Below, in pieces: positions 42,125 to 52,959 of a DNA stretch of 64,000 nucleotides. Origin of the DNA: Dendrophyllia cribrosa (lineage: Eukaryota > Cnidaria > Anthozoa > Scleractinia > Dendrophylliidae). The first letter of the stretch is position 1. The number at the start of each line of letters is the position of its first letter. The translations under genes were made by a program, and so were the position numbers. The DNA lies in NCBI GenBank assembly GCA_024195265.1, contig JAJLRJ010000009.1, positions 14,689,482 through 14,753,481 of the forward strand, written 5' to 3'. The notes under the pieces were generated by a model. The model was given only the letters and a program-made list of their open reading frames with translations. It was not told the DNA's origin and made no database searches.

Positions 42125-45100
42125 ATGGCGCGCGGTAGGCATGTTTACAGTTTCTACTCGTTTCTCCTTGAAATCAAGGTTTGTAGCGATTTTTTGTATG
42201 GTTAAAGCAAATAGTAATAGTAATTGGACTGAGTGGAGTATAATTTAGGAAGTAATCGGGCGAGTATTTACGAACACGATTACCCCTGAATTGTACGACA
42301 TGAAGTTCAATTACTAATTAATCGCATCAATAACAAAATTCGAAATTAAAAAAGTCAAAGTGGACTTTGTTTTACTCAAAACATCAAGGATATTTTCTAT
42401 CATTTTGAAAGCAGAAGGGAAACAACAAAAAAGAACCCATTTAACTTAGGTACCATCCAATTACAGAAAGTTGTAATTGGACAGCTGTAGTTAGTTCGAC
42501 ACCCACGTGACCGCGCGCCAATTACGTAAGAAATAGGCGCGCGGATGACCAATCACAATCGATAATTTTGTTATTAATACGATTAGGACAGTAATGACTT
42601 CATGTATTCCATTTCTGTTTGCCGATAGGATTTCCGTTTTGACCTGGCTTTTATCCACTCGCGCCTCAGGAAACTCAAGGCAATTCCTCTCTTAAGAATT
42701 GTGCATTGGTACATTCCAAGACCGCAATGAATTGTGGGTTCACATGCAGAATATACTTCAAAATAATCTTCAAAGTACAATATGCCGGCTCCATATAGTG
42801 ATGACCTTAGGGTCGATGACTTTTAAGCATACCTTATAGCATTTCGGGAAAGTGATTGTATACTTTACAGAATAAACTGGTCTTGCGTCGACGATGACGT
42901 CATATGACGTGTTTATTTGCACCTCCCGCTATGCTGGGTATTTTGATTTCCAGAAAATTAGCTCTATTTATCCAAAATTGATTTTTAAATCAATTCGGAC
43001 TGGAAAAGTTCAGATACCACAGAAATTAACCACAAGAAATTGATTTAATAGCTAAGAAACTCGACATTTCAAACGGCATGCCTATTAAAATTGGTTGTGA
43101 TGTGGCAGGTGTCGTACGGAAAAGAAAATTGCATCCGCTAAAGAAATTCCATAAATAGAATTTAGAGGGGTTGCATCCACCTCCGTTCCTCCTACGCATT
43201 AAAAAAAAAAATGCATTAAAAATATGTTCTTCTTTCGCTGTACTGTATTGAAGCAGCTTAAAAATTGGTATGTCTGCTTTTCTATTGCATGGTACCGCCT
43301 AATTTAAGAAAAATATTTTGTTGAATAACTTTGTTATCACGTTCTTTTCTTTCTTTATTTGCGCATTCATCATCGAAAAGCGTGCAAACGTTGTTTACCC
43401 CAAAATCCTTTACGTATTTATCAGCGATTGGCTCAAATTTCTAATTAATATTCATGAAAAATTTCGTAGCCCTTGCCGCAAATCAATCAGGTCATGGTCG
43501 CGCGAAGATGTCTCGCAAGTTGTAAAACGTTTTGGCGCTCAAGTGGCAACTTGGAAGATTTCGGGAAGACGTGCCGCCAAGGAAAAAGTCGCCCCACAAC
43601 TCCAACCGAAGGTAAGAGTCGCTTCGCAAAAATATTACATTTGTTCAGTAAAATAGTATAAAATTTTGCTCGATGAAGTGAACACGTGTGTTGAGCTCTC
43701 TTCGTCTTACGACGTCTCGGCGTTTTAGTATTGCGTTTGTGTTGCAAAAACAGTCTCTGGCTGGTTAATTTCGTTCAAGCTGCATATACTTTCAAAATAA
43801 CATTTTCAACTATCAAAAGGAGCTAAGGCCTTGAAACAAGATGTTGAAATTCCTGTTTGAAATCGTTTACAGTATGTGGACCCTGGACCGGCAGGACCTT
43901 GGACCGGCACGTGCACGAACATGATGTAATTTTTCTTCGGTAAATAAAATACGACGAAAAATAAAAGTGTTCGATGATTTATCGATTAGTCTTCTTTAAC
44001 ATGAGCTATTTTTGGCTTTCCTGCTGTTTCCGAAGGCGCGAAATTCCAGTTTGTTGACAGGTACGGTCTGTCTGTCTTTTTTCATGCTTTCCATTTCAAG
44101 GGTCCGTAAACAGCATAGCTATATTTATTACGCAAGTAAATAGTTAAAACACAATAGTAAACCTATGTTTCTTTGTCGAATAATGTCCGAAAGAATAAGT
44201 TTTCTATTGATGAAAATGGATTCGCTGTAGCGTTTGAATGTTTCGTTTTATCGTCTTTTAAAAAATGTCAACAACTCTCGCTTGGTGGCCCCTGGTCCGG
44301 CACTAATGTCGCTTGGAAAATGGAAATGTGCTTATTGACAATTTTTCCCCTAAAGTTGACCTGGAAGTAAAATATAATTGTTAAGAACAATGAATATTTT
44401 TGTTATTAAGTCGAAAATGATATTTTAGTAACGCTTTAGGCGTATACCAATCTCTAATATATTGCTAAAAAGGTTTCTACAAGAAAAGAGCGGGAAAAAC
44501 GGCTTTACTCGGAAATGGACTGTTTTGGCTGATATGTCTTGAGCGCCCGCAAAATTTTCAGAATGCCTTCCCAAGAAAATTCAGCTTAAATATATCAGGA
44601 ATAATACAAATCAGTAAAATACTATTAAAAAGCACATTCTCTTGTCAACTCTTGCGAAATTATCGGCATTAAGGGTTACTTTGGCGTGTCCTTATACGAG
44701 TGCCGGACCTGGGGCCACAATGCCGGTCCAAGGGCCCGCGAGCAAGACCACTATTTTTCGAATTACGAGAAAAGTATTCGAGGAAGGAAGTTTTGAGGTC
44801 GAGATGTAATAGAGAACCATAAAAGCTATCTCCAGGAAAAATTTTAGCTCATGAAGTGTCGATGTAAGTAAGATATACGAAATTATGTTGTTTAGTGCCG
44901 GACCAGGGTCCACAAACTGTATTCTTTCTTTTATATCATTAACTGTTGATGAAAACCTAGTCTGATGCACCTAAAATATTCAAACATTTTATCTTATCAA
45001 TCGTTCATTTATATTTTCAGGAACATCAAAGAGTATCAAAGTCAGAAAATGGAGGGCTGAGGAAGCAATTCAGAAGGAATTGGAATTGACAAATTTTGGA

Positions 45101-45160
45101 ATTGACAACTGGAATTTACAAATCAGGAAGGATCTCTTCGAAGATAAGAACTTGAACTAA
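42125..45160 (+). CDS. Possible three-exon gene, unrecognised 111-residue protein
   Basis: Exon 1 is 42125-42178 (MARGRHVYSFYSFLLEIK, donor AAG/GTTTGT). Exon 2 is 43470-43611 (or from 43491), containing KTFWRSSGNLEDF and RPTTPTE, with strong donor GAAG/GTAAGA. Exon 3 is 45021-45160 (TSKSIKVRKWRAEEAIQKEL, then NFGIDNWNLQIRKDLFEDKN), stop TAA. Phases 0, 1 and stop agree. ATG lies in AAAATGGCGCG, a good context. The protein is basic with a charged helix near the end; no family is recognised. Exon 2 is open in a second frame (WSREDVSQVVKRF), so the frame is not certain. A transposon occupies intron 2. Confidence 0.3.
42179..43469. other. Non-coding; short minus-strand frame at 42583-42780
   Basis: A 65-codon minus frame (MYFEDYFEVYSACEPTIHCG, ending YMKSLLS) has mixed composition but no recognised family and no splice context. 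42450-42560 contains GCGCGCCAATTACG and GGCGCGCGG words suggesting a small inverted repeat. Nothing else is clear. Confidence 0.3.
43870..44919. mobile_element. 1,050 bp TA-flanked DNA transposon (pogo/Tc1-like ends)
   Basis: CAGTATGTGGACCCTGGACC and GGTCCACAAACTG are inverted, with TA on both outer sides (43868-43869 and 44920-44921). A second, internal CCGGTCCA copy lies near 43895 and 44725. The ORFs inside are short and do not look like a transposase, so it is non-autonomous. Confidence 0.65.
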
Positions 45161-45163
45161 TAG

Positions 45164-45164
<1 letters not shown>

Positions 45165-45212
<48 letters not shown>
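45165..45212. repeat. AT microsatellite at the Penelope insertion edge
   Basis: About 24 AT units directly abut the left end of the Penelope pair; a shorter AT run lies beyond the right end (47908-47930). Confidence 0.85.
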
Positions 45213-45215
<3 letters not shown>

Positions 45216-45252
45216 AACACAATAAAGGAAAAAAACTAGTTTGATTAAATTG

Positions 45253-45293
45253 CACCTATATTTCAACCACTTAAAGTGGTCTTCATCAGGGTG
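45253..45293 (-). ncRNA. Hammerhead-ribozyme-like fold in the Penelope 3' region
   Basis: The minus strand reads CACC-CUGAUGA-A-GACCAC-UUUAA-GUGGUU-GAAA-UAUA-GGUG. Stem I (CACC/GGUG) and stem II (GACCAC/GUGGUU, one G-U) pair, both core strands are canonical, and cleavage would follow UA. Stem III is only the self-complementary AUAU and would need two molecules. Penelope elements are known to carry hammerheads; activity here is not shown. Confidence 0.6.
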
Positions 45294-45443
45294 ACTGGAG
45301 TAAACCGTTATTTACACGTGTTCTTATACAAACTGCTGACGCACACAAACATAATAGTATATGCGCGCGCAAAACCAAACTGTTTTGCGCGCACATTTGA
45401 AACTGTGTAGAATAGAATACAAAAGAAAATACATACAAGTAAA

Positions 45444-46900
45444 TCAATGGCTTACGCGCGCCCTGCGATTTTGAGAATAGAAAAAGTCATTAACATTAAG
45501 TCCATCCGGAGCCGTTGTTTTGAGTCTATAGGCCCACTGGCCCTCTTTCTCTCTTAACTTCTCTTCGTTATCAACCCTGTCTATTAGCATAACCTCAACA
45601 TTACTGACTCCGTGATGTCCATTTGAACAAAAATGTTTGTATATGAGATCATCCATTTCCTTGTAATTCCCCGATGACTTAGCGTGAGTGTTAATTCTAC
45701 TCTTATGATTATTGAAGCGAAACCGGAATGGTCTTACAGTTGATCCCACGTACTGAAGTCCACATACCTTACAACTTATTAGGTACACTACATTATCTGA
45801 GTTACAGTCTAATTTATAATTAATACTGTAGGATTTATTTGTCCTCTTACTGATAAACGAACGTCCTATTTTGAGATGATTTTTGCAAATCATGCAACGC
45901 TTATTACCGCATTTAACAGTTCCTTTCACTCTCACTTCTGAGTCCGCGGGCTTCAGTCTAGCTCTAACCAAGTAGTCCTTCAGGTTTTTAGGTCGTCGGA
46001 AAGCCATAACAGGTAGATCCTTTACTGCCTGTTTACACCTGTCAGAGCTCCCCAAGACGGGTTGAAGTTCTCTCAAGATTCCTCCGATATTTGGCAAGGC
46101 AGGGTGATACGATACCACAAATGGAATCCTGTTGCCGTTTTCTCGTCTCCTAGGTGTCAAAGCTATTTCTCTTGGTACCACTCTAGCTCTCTGTATTTGT
46201 TCTCGTACCATGTTTCTGTGGTAACCACGGGCTACTAAAAATTCCGTCAGTTCTTTAACCCGTCTTTCAAACGCTTCTTGTGTGGAACAAATTCGTTTCA
46301 GCCTCATAGCTTGGGCATAGGGGATGCTGGTTTTGCAGCCACGTGGATGACAGGAATTATACGTCAAGTATTGATGCTTGTCTGTAGGCTTCACATACAA
46401 GTCTGTGTTGATCTGTCCCTCATTGTTTATTATTTGTATGTCCAAGAAGTTTACTTTCTTCCGCGACCATTCCCAAGTAAATTTAATGTTATTGTGTGAC
46501 CCATTAATGTATTCCAAAAATTCAAGAAGTGTTTGTTCACCATGCGTCCATACCATGAAGATATCATCAATATATCGAAGCCACACATAGGGTTTCAATC
46601 TTGCAGCGGAAATGAGATTCTTTTCCAGATCGTCCATAAACAGATTCGCATATGATGGCGACATTTTAGTGCCTATCGCAGTGCCTAGCTTTTGAACATA
46701 ATGTTTTTCTTCAAAAACAAAGTTATTGTTCTTCAATACTATGTCGGCCAAATCGACGATATCCTCCGTAGGGATTCCGCGGTTTTCTCTTTGATCTAGT
46801 GCTCGTCTGATCGCTTGTAAGCCCTCTTCATGTGGGATGTGGGGGTATAATCCCACCACGTCAATAGTAACCAAGATAGCACTTTCTGGTAGCCTAGAGA
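45444..46900 (-). CDS. Penelope-like reverse transcriptase and GIY-YIG endonuclease, N-terminus missing
   Basis: The frame enters at about SRLPESAILVTIDVVGLYPH (RT motif A, D as metal ligand). It continues with GTAIGTKMSPSYANLFM (motif B region), LRYIDDIFMVW (motif C, Y-I-D-D) and VNFLDI, then a linker. The CGNKRCMICKNH zinc-finger-like segment and the GIY-YIG domain follow (VVYLISCKVCGLQYVGST, RFRFNNHKS, and a late E in NEEKLREKEGQWAY). The ORF ends RRARVSH and TGA. The RT fingers (N-terminal 250 or so residues of the usual 700-850) are gone. Codons upstream of about 46900 (MIRYHKWNPVAVF...) are antisense to the opposite copy and not part of the protein. No frameshift is seen, so the insertion is young, but the copy cannot be autonomous. 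Confidence 0.82.
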
Positions 46901-46907
46901 AATAGCT

Positions 46908-47624
46908 TTGACACCTAGGAGACGAGAAAACGGCAACAGGATTCCATTTGTGGTATCGTATCACCCTGCCTTGCTAAATATCGGAGGAATCTTGAGAGAA
47001 CTTCAACCCGTCTTGGGGAGCTCTGACAGGTGTAAACAGGCAGTAAATGATCTACCTGTTATGGCTTTCCGACGACTTAAAAACCTGAAGGACTACTTGG
47101 TTAGAGCTAGACTGAAGCCCGCGGACTCAGAAGTGAGAGTGAAAGGAACTGTTAAATGCGGTAATAAGCGTTGCATGATTTGCAAAAATCATCTCAAAAT
47201 AGGACGTTCGTTTATCAGTAAGAGGACAAATAAATCCTACAGTATTAATTATAAATTAGACTGTAACTCAGATAATGTAGTGTACCTAATAAGTTGTAAG
47301 GTATGTGGACTTCAGTACGTGGGATCAACTGTAAGACCATTCCGGTTTCGCTTCAATAATCATAAGAGTAGAATTAACACTCACGCTAAGTCATCGGGGA
47401 ATTACAAGGAAATGGATGATCTCATATACAAACATTTTTGTTCAAATGGACATCACGGAGTCAGTAATGTTGAGGTTATGCTAATAGACAGGGTTGATAA
47501 CGAAGAGAAGTTAAGAGAGAAAGAGGGTCAGTGGGCCTATAGACTCAAAACAACGGCTCCGGATGGACTTAATGTTAATGACTTTTTCTATTCTCAAAAT
47601 CGCAGGGCGCGCGTAAGCCATTGA
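46908..47624 (+). CDS. Penelope-like GIY-YIG endonuclease domain, RT absent
   Basis: The 238-codon frame holds the linker, the C-x4-C-x2-C zinc-finger-like segment (CGNKRCMIC), the Y-L-I...Y-V-G core of GIY-YIG nucleases and the conserved RFRFNNHKS helix, ending RRARVSH. In complete elements this domain nicks target DNA to prime reverse transcription. Here it is separated from any RT. The ATG at 46908 is only the first in frame after truncation and is probably not used. Confidence 0.75.
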   Translation: MTPRRRENGNRIPFVVSYHPALLNIGGILRELQPVLGSSDRCKQAVNDLPVMAFRRLKNLKDYLVRARLKPADSEVRVKGTVKCGNKRCMICKNHLKIGRSFISKRTNKSYSINYKLDCNSDNVVYLISCKVCGLQYVGSTVRPFRFRFNNHKSRINTHAKSSGNYKEMDDLIYKHFCSNGHHGVSNVEVMLIDRVDNEEKLREKEGQWAYRLKTTAPDGLNVNDFFYSQNRRARVSH

Positions 47625-47774
47625 TTTACTTGTATGTATTTTCTTTTATATTCTATTCTACACAGTTTCAAATGTGCGCGCAAAACAGTTTGGTTTTGCG
47701 CGCGCATATACTATTATGTTTGTGTGCGTCAGCAGTTTGTATAAGAACACGTGTAAATAACGGTTTACTCCAGT

Positions 47775-47815
47775 CACCCTGATGAAGACCACTTTAAGTC
47801 GTTGAAATATAGGTG
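47775..47815 (+). ncRNA. Hammerhead-like fold, second Penelope copy
   Basis: Same layout as 45253-45293, but stem II reads GACCAC/GUCGUU, so one central G-C pair is lost. Cores and stem I are intact. Confidence 0.5.
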
Positions 47816-47861
47816 CAATTTAATCAAACTAGTTTTTTTCCTTTATTGTGTTAACATATAT

Positions 47862-48838
47862 AGTTTTAGAGGAGTTTTTTCAACTAGTGGATACTTGTGA
47901 TAAATAATATATATATATATATATATATTGTACAAATGGTGGCTGGACATGGGCAAATACTTTAGTCTGTATTAGTATCAAATGTGCTGATCTTGAGAAA
48001 AGGCGAATTCGGATCTGACTGCTAATTGACTGAATCTACTCATCAAATTGACATGAAGGACCGTAGGGATATTGAAGTTTATTTGTTTTGCTGAATCGGG
48101 TACTGGCTGCTAATTGTCTACACCGTCATATCAGCATAGGTTTTGCAATGGGAGAAAGGTTTTGGGTAAAACAACTTCTGACAATTTTAATCTCAGCCAC
48201 CATTTGCACGTTAAGCGATCGTTTGATTTACATGATTGATAATTTGACAATTCAGTTTACGGCTTGTTTTTCTTTTTGTTTCGGTGAACATAATCTTTAT
48301 GCAAAATAAATATTAAAATATAATTTAACTGCTTACAAAACTTCACTTTCGTTTGGTCGATCGCTCAGCGTGTTCTATAAACGTTCCAGTTTATATAACC
48401 TCAGTTGATGTGGCGAGTGTTTGTATTTTTAAGGTGGCATTGACAGTTCTTTAACCGCATATTCCTAATTTTGACACGTCAAATTCGTTGTTTTCATGAT
48501 CATATTGGCTGTTATAAAATAACTTCCTTTTTCAAAATTATTTCATATTAACGTGGAACTGATAGTTTTTCGAAAACTTTATTTCTTGTCAGTATACGTC
48601 AAATTAGTTGATCAAATTGTCTGTTATAAAAAATAACTCTCTTTTTCCAAATATTGTTTCATATTTTCTCGGTAATTTTATACTTTAAAAAGCAGTGCGA
48701 TTTGGTATGAACTAGATGCTCAAACTGTAAGTTTGTCAGGAGATTTTGTCCACAAATTCGTAAGTTTTCAAGAATTCGAAACGAGGTTAAAAACATTTCG
48801 GTTAATTTAGAAGCGCAATTTTTATTCAATAATTTTTC
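47862..48838. other. Non-coding, nothing recognised
   Basis: AT-rich sequence with a short AT microsatellite at 47908-47930. 48420-48660 has two similar stretches with GTCAAATT-GTTG and CTGTTATAAAA words, suggesting a diverged local duplication. Confidence 0.35.
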
Positions 48839-49327
48839 AATAGACGGGTTCACGCTCATAGTTGCATCATGGGTAATCAGGGCAAGATGGCGGGAAATTC
48901 AAAGATTTGTATTGGAATTCAAAGCCATCTAATTCTTCCTGAATTCGTATATTTGACACTTTCTCTTCGAAAAGTGTAACTTATTAATTCAAAGACACAA
49001 TAAGTTGAATCTGAAGTGCATAATAGTCCAAGATCAGTTTTTAGAAAACGTCAATTTTCCCATACATTTTCTGTAATTTTGATACTGTCGAATTACAGAA
49101 AATGTATGGAGAAATCAAGGTTTTCTAAAACTGATCACGGACTTCTTTGCACTCCAGATTTAGTGTATTGTTTCTTTGAATTCGTAAATTACACTTTTCA
49201 AAGAGAAAGTGTCAAATATATGAATTCAGGAAGAATTAGCTGGCTTTGAATTCCAATACAAATCTTGGAATTTCCCACCATCTTGCCCTGATTACCCATG
49301 ATGCAACTATGAGCGTGAACCCGTCTA
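48839..49327. repeat. 490 bp palindrome
   Basis: TAGACGGGTTCACGCTCATA and its inverse (49308-49327) bound arms of about 240 bp. GATGCAACTATGAGCGTGAA and AGAAAATGTATGG are shared. The centre is near 49083. Non-coding. Confidence 0.8.
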
Positions 49328-49981
49328 TTTAACCAAAGTCTGGCATTGGCTTGAAATGGAGACAAGCATTTGTCTTTTGAATGTTCTAAAATGAATAACT
49401 TGCTCCAAACGTAGCAAACGGTCATTAAAAATTTTTTTTTGAGAAATAAGGGTCGTGCACAATTCGATCTATCGCAGAATGAAAATGGACTGTTGTAAAA
49501 TAGCTTTCCTTTTCAAAATTATTTCAGTTTTATTAAGAACGCAAATTTTATTCAATTATTTCTCAATTTAACCAAAGTCTGGCATTGTGCTGAAAATGTT
49601 ATCAATTGGGAATATATATTTAAAGACACTTGTAGCCTTCAGTGCCTCCTTACAATTATTCACATGCTCCCTACATTAACTGTTTGACAAGAGAACAAGG
49701 TCCTTTACAAGTTTCGTTCTTTCTTTTTCACTTGTATTTTTTTCTTTAATCCACCGGGCGGAAATTATTCTCAGTCGCCCATGCTAAGAAAATATTTAGT
49801 AGCTATTTCCTGAGATTGAGTGCCTGTGTTCTCTTGTCGATCGTACGTATATTTAGGAGCTTAGTTTATAAAGCCCTGATGTCTGGTTTTGAGGAAAGCC
49901 GGTATTTTCGATGATCAATAGTCTATCGAGTTTGATCGTCTGGGTTAGTGTAGTTCTGAAAAGAAATATTGTTTTTGACAA

Positions 49982-50026
49982 TGACTGACGTTTCGACAAC
50001 CTAAGCAGAAGTCGTCTTTAGAGTCA
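49982..50026 (-). ncRNA. Hammerhead-like motif, Penelope type, mutated
   Basis: The minus strand reads UGACU-CUAAAGA-[stem II]-GUC-GAAACGUC-AGUCA. Stem I (UGACU/AGUCA) is intact, but the third core base is A instead of G. I recall the unmutated form from Penelope elements. Confidence 0.4.
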
Positions 50027-50131
50027 TATGAATTGTAAAGTACTACTTTACGACAACTACTGACAAATGTTAAAGACAAAGACCAGTATACTAGATGAAA
50101 TGCTGCGACTGCCAGAAATTTGAACATATGA

Positions 50132-50320
50132 CTGGCTGAACACAAACGGGCGACGAAAAATGGTAATATGAACCATCACATTGCTGAACAGCATTTACAT
50201 ACGGACTACTACAAACACCTCCATCTAGAAAGTTGGTTTACTAACTTAGAACAAACACCATACTATCAGTGCACGGACCGAAACGCACCAATCACTGACT
50301 TGAGTTTCAACAACCAATAG
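50132..50320 (+). pseudogene. Penelope-like endonuclease C-terminus, fragment
   Basis: The open frame reads LAEHKRATKNGNMNHHIAEQ, then HLHLESWFTNLEQTPY and NAPITDL, stop TAG. This is the characteristic end of the GIY-YIG domain of another Penelope family (E-H-K-R-A-x-K-N-G and L-E-S-W-F-T-N-L-E). About 10 residues between H-L-H-T-D and Y-Y-K-H appear deleted. No RT is nearby. Family recognition is from memory. Confidence 0.6.
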
Positions 50321-50590
50321 CATCATGGCAAAACTGGCTAATGACAGCTTACAATAGGCCTTATCACGGTTTATCCAAATTTTTATATTGGCCAGATAGC
50401 AAAAATCCATCGACACTACTGGAAAAAGCATCTCAAAATTAGTAAAGTGGCCGAGTTTAAAAGCGATATCTTTTAAAATAGTGGATATGTAGCTCCGCAA
50501 AGTCGGCAAATTTCACAGACTGACGTTTGTATCGCGCAGCCAAATTTTTTGCCTACCGGTAGGCAAGAAATTTGGCTGCACGATACGAAC

Positions 50591-52273
50591 AACAATGTTA
50601 TGGAAAAACGGTCACCACAGCTGTATTAGATAAAGATGAAAATTTGCTAAGACCAGTGTGAAATTAACATCGGAGTTGCCATAGCAACGTAATGACGCCA
50701 TGACGTTTTTTCGGTAATCGCTTAAGGAAGCCGGCTTGTACCTCCCATAGCCGCCTCGATTGTGACAAAGATTGAACAAATTCTATAAGAGCGTTTTCGA
50801 AATTTTTGGGGATGAAGTTTTGGGGATTATAAATACAGTGAAAAGCATAGTATCGACATAATTGGGTAATATCTAAATAAAGCGATGCGCTTTGGGAATG
50901 CAGTTTCATCTCATAGTAGTTTGGTTTCATCTGAGATCGTATGTAAAAAAGTGAGGGGGATTGCTTTGGCCGACTGTGAGAAAGAAAGATTTGATTGGTG
51001 TGCGTTCAGCTGCTCTTGTCGCCAGTTTTGTATGTAATTTGGTCTACGCCTACAAATGTGATGATAATTTGGAAACCGCTGGATAATTTTTTTTTTAATT
51101 TGACAATCTCGAGATTTTTCATCAATTGTTATGGCCTGCAAGGCAATAAAATAGGGCCTCCGATGTACCAAATTTTCCCCGCAGATTTTGTGTTTACAAG
51201 TGAGCATCCTCATTATTCGCGGGTATTGTTTAAGTTCCATATGCACGTGCACAACTTTAGTAAAATATTCATTTGCATCGGACAGAACGCTCGATTGCTT
51301 TCCGAAGAAGTTTCCAAAATATACTAATAACTGGCTTGAGAATTGTAACAACATCACGCACTCGATGTCACGCTATTACGCTGTAATGCAGCCATGCCGA
51401 GGGTCTCTATGTCCAGATATAAACAAGTCTTGACCCACGTAATAGCGTGACATCGAGTGCGTAATGTTATAGCAATTTTCAAGCCAGTTATTAGCATGTT
51501 TCGGAAAATTCTCCGGAAAGCAATCGAGCGTTCTGTTCGATGCAAATGAATTTTTTGCTAAATTTGTGCACGTGCATATGCCACTTAAAAACAATACCCG
51601 AGAGTAATGAGGACGCTCACTTGTAAACACAATCTGCGGAAAAAAATTGGTAAATTGGAGACCCTATTTTATTGCCTTACATAATTTCAATGTCCTTGAA
51701 ACTTGCAGGCCATATAAATTGATGATAAATCTCGAGATTAAAAAAAAATTATCAAGCGGTTTCCAAATTATCATCACGTTTGTAGGCGTAGACCAAATTA
51801 CATAAAAAATGGCAACAAAAGCAGCTAAACGCACACTAATCAAATCCTTCTTTCTCGCAATCGGCCAAAGCAATGCCCTCTTTATTACACACGTTTTTAA
51901 ATGGAATCAAACTACTGCGAAATGAAGCAGCATCCCCCGAAGCGCATTGTTTACTTTAGATATTAGCCAATTATGTCGAGAGTATGTTTTTCACTGTATT
52001 TATCATCCCCAAAACTTAATTCCCAAGAATTTCTAAAACGCTCTTATAGAATGTGTTTAATCTTTGCCATAATCGAGGCGGCTATGGGAGGTACAAGCTC
52101 CCTTAAGCGATAACCGAAAACTTTCTGGTGCCGAGAAATACTACGGCAAGTAAAAAACGTCATGGCGTCATTACGTTGCTTTGGCAACTCCGATGTTAAT
52201 ACAACACTGGTCTTTATAAATTTTCATCTTTATCTAATACAGCTGTGGTGACCGTTTTTCCATAACATTGTTA
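50591..52273. repeat. 1.68 kb palindrome
   Basis: AACAATGTTATGGAAAAACG at the left is inverted at 52254-52273. Arms of about 830 bp meet near 51405. The arms match along most of their length (for example GGTACAAGC...GGCGGCTATGGGAG and ATTTGGTCTACGCCTACAAA) with scattered indels, one of about 20 bp near 52125-52150. ORFs in it are paired shadows on both arms. Confidence 0.85.
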
Positions 52274-52959
52274 ATGGCGTCGTAGTTAATGCTCAAACTT
52301 GGGGGGTATCGCCCCCAAAAAATCCAGTCCAGCAACCTTAAATTTAGTTTTCAAGTGGAGGAAAAGACGTTTAACTGTTGACATTCGATGTAGCACAGTA
52401 TGAAACATTTTAGTTTGATTTTGATAAATTGGTCTCGTGCACGACAAAATCTCTATGAAGAGAGTGGAGACAAGCTAATTGTCTGTTGAATGTTCTAAAT
52501 TATGACTTGCTCCAAACTTAGCAAACTTTGAAAAATTGGCCTCGTGCACAATAATAATAATGTACCGATCTCCATAAAGAAAATGGAGCCAAGCAATTGT
52601 TTGTTGAATACTCTTAAATTATTTCACTTGCTCCAAACTAAGCAAACAGTAATTAAAAAAAACTTAAGATGTTGATAAATTAAGTTGGTGCAATATTCGA
52701 TCCATTGGTAGAATGGAAACGGAGCCATGCAATTGTCTGTTGAATATTCTAAAATATGTTACTTGCTCCAAACTTAGCAAATGGTCATTTTTGGTGCTTA
52801 GTCTACGTACTTTCTGTGTGCTACAAAGGAAACTGGCCAACAGTTAAGAGTCTTGTTATTAAAAGCAACATGGCAAGTTATGAAAAATCTAAACATTCCA
52901 GTATCGAATTAAATCAGAAGCAAAAATTTCTTATTAAATAAACAATAAGAGAACTTATG
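52274..52959. other. Non-coding with imperfect tandem words
   Basis: Units of about 100 bp around CAAGCAATTGTNTGTTGAAT and ACTTGCTCCAAACTTAGCAAA occur about four times between 52440 and 52790, with another near 49365-49425. No gene is seen. Confidence 0.5.

Larger units (their letters stand above)
45218..46900 (-). mobile_element. Penelope-like element, 5'-truncated copy on the minus strand
   Basis: It runs from GTTAACACAATAAAGG (3' end, 45213-45230) to a break at about 46900 inside the reverse transcriptase. It includes the ORF 45444-46900 and a hammerhead-like fold at 45253-45293. The opposite copy at 46896-47857 has the same 3' sequence inverted. Confidence 0.8.
46896..47857 (+). mobile_element. 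Second Penelope-like copy, head to head, more severely truncated
   Basis: The sequence starts inside the linker (AGAGAAATAGCTTTGACACC) and runs to GTTAACATATA with the same 3' end as the minus copy. Coding part 46908-47624 differs from the other copy at few residues (for example ALLNIGG against ALPNIGG). The first bases overlap a short AGAGA shared with the other copy's break. Confidence 0.8.

Noticed and set aside
46901..46964. N-terminal extension (MIRYHKWNPVAVF) of the long Penelope ORF
   Set aside because: These codons are antisense to the opposite copy's linker, so the frame is open there by accident of the inversion.
50911..51357. 148-codon minus-strand frame in the large palindrome, with partners on the other arm
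   Set aside because: Both arms give related but broken frames, there is no recognised domain, and the palindrome explains the mirrored ORFs.
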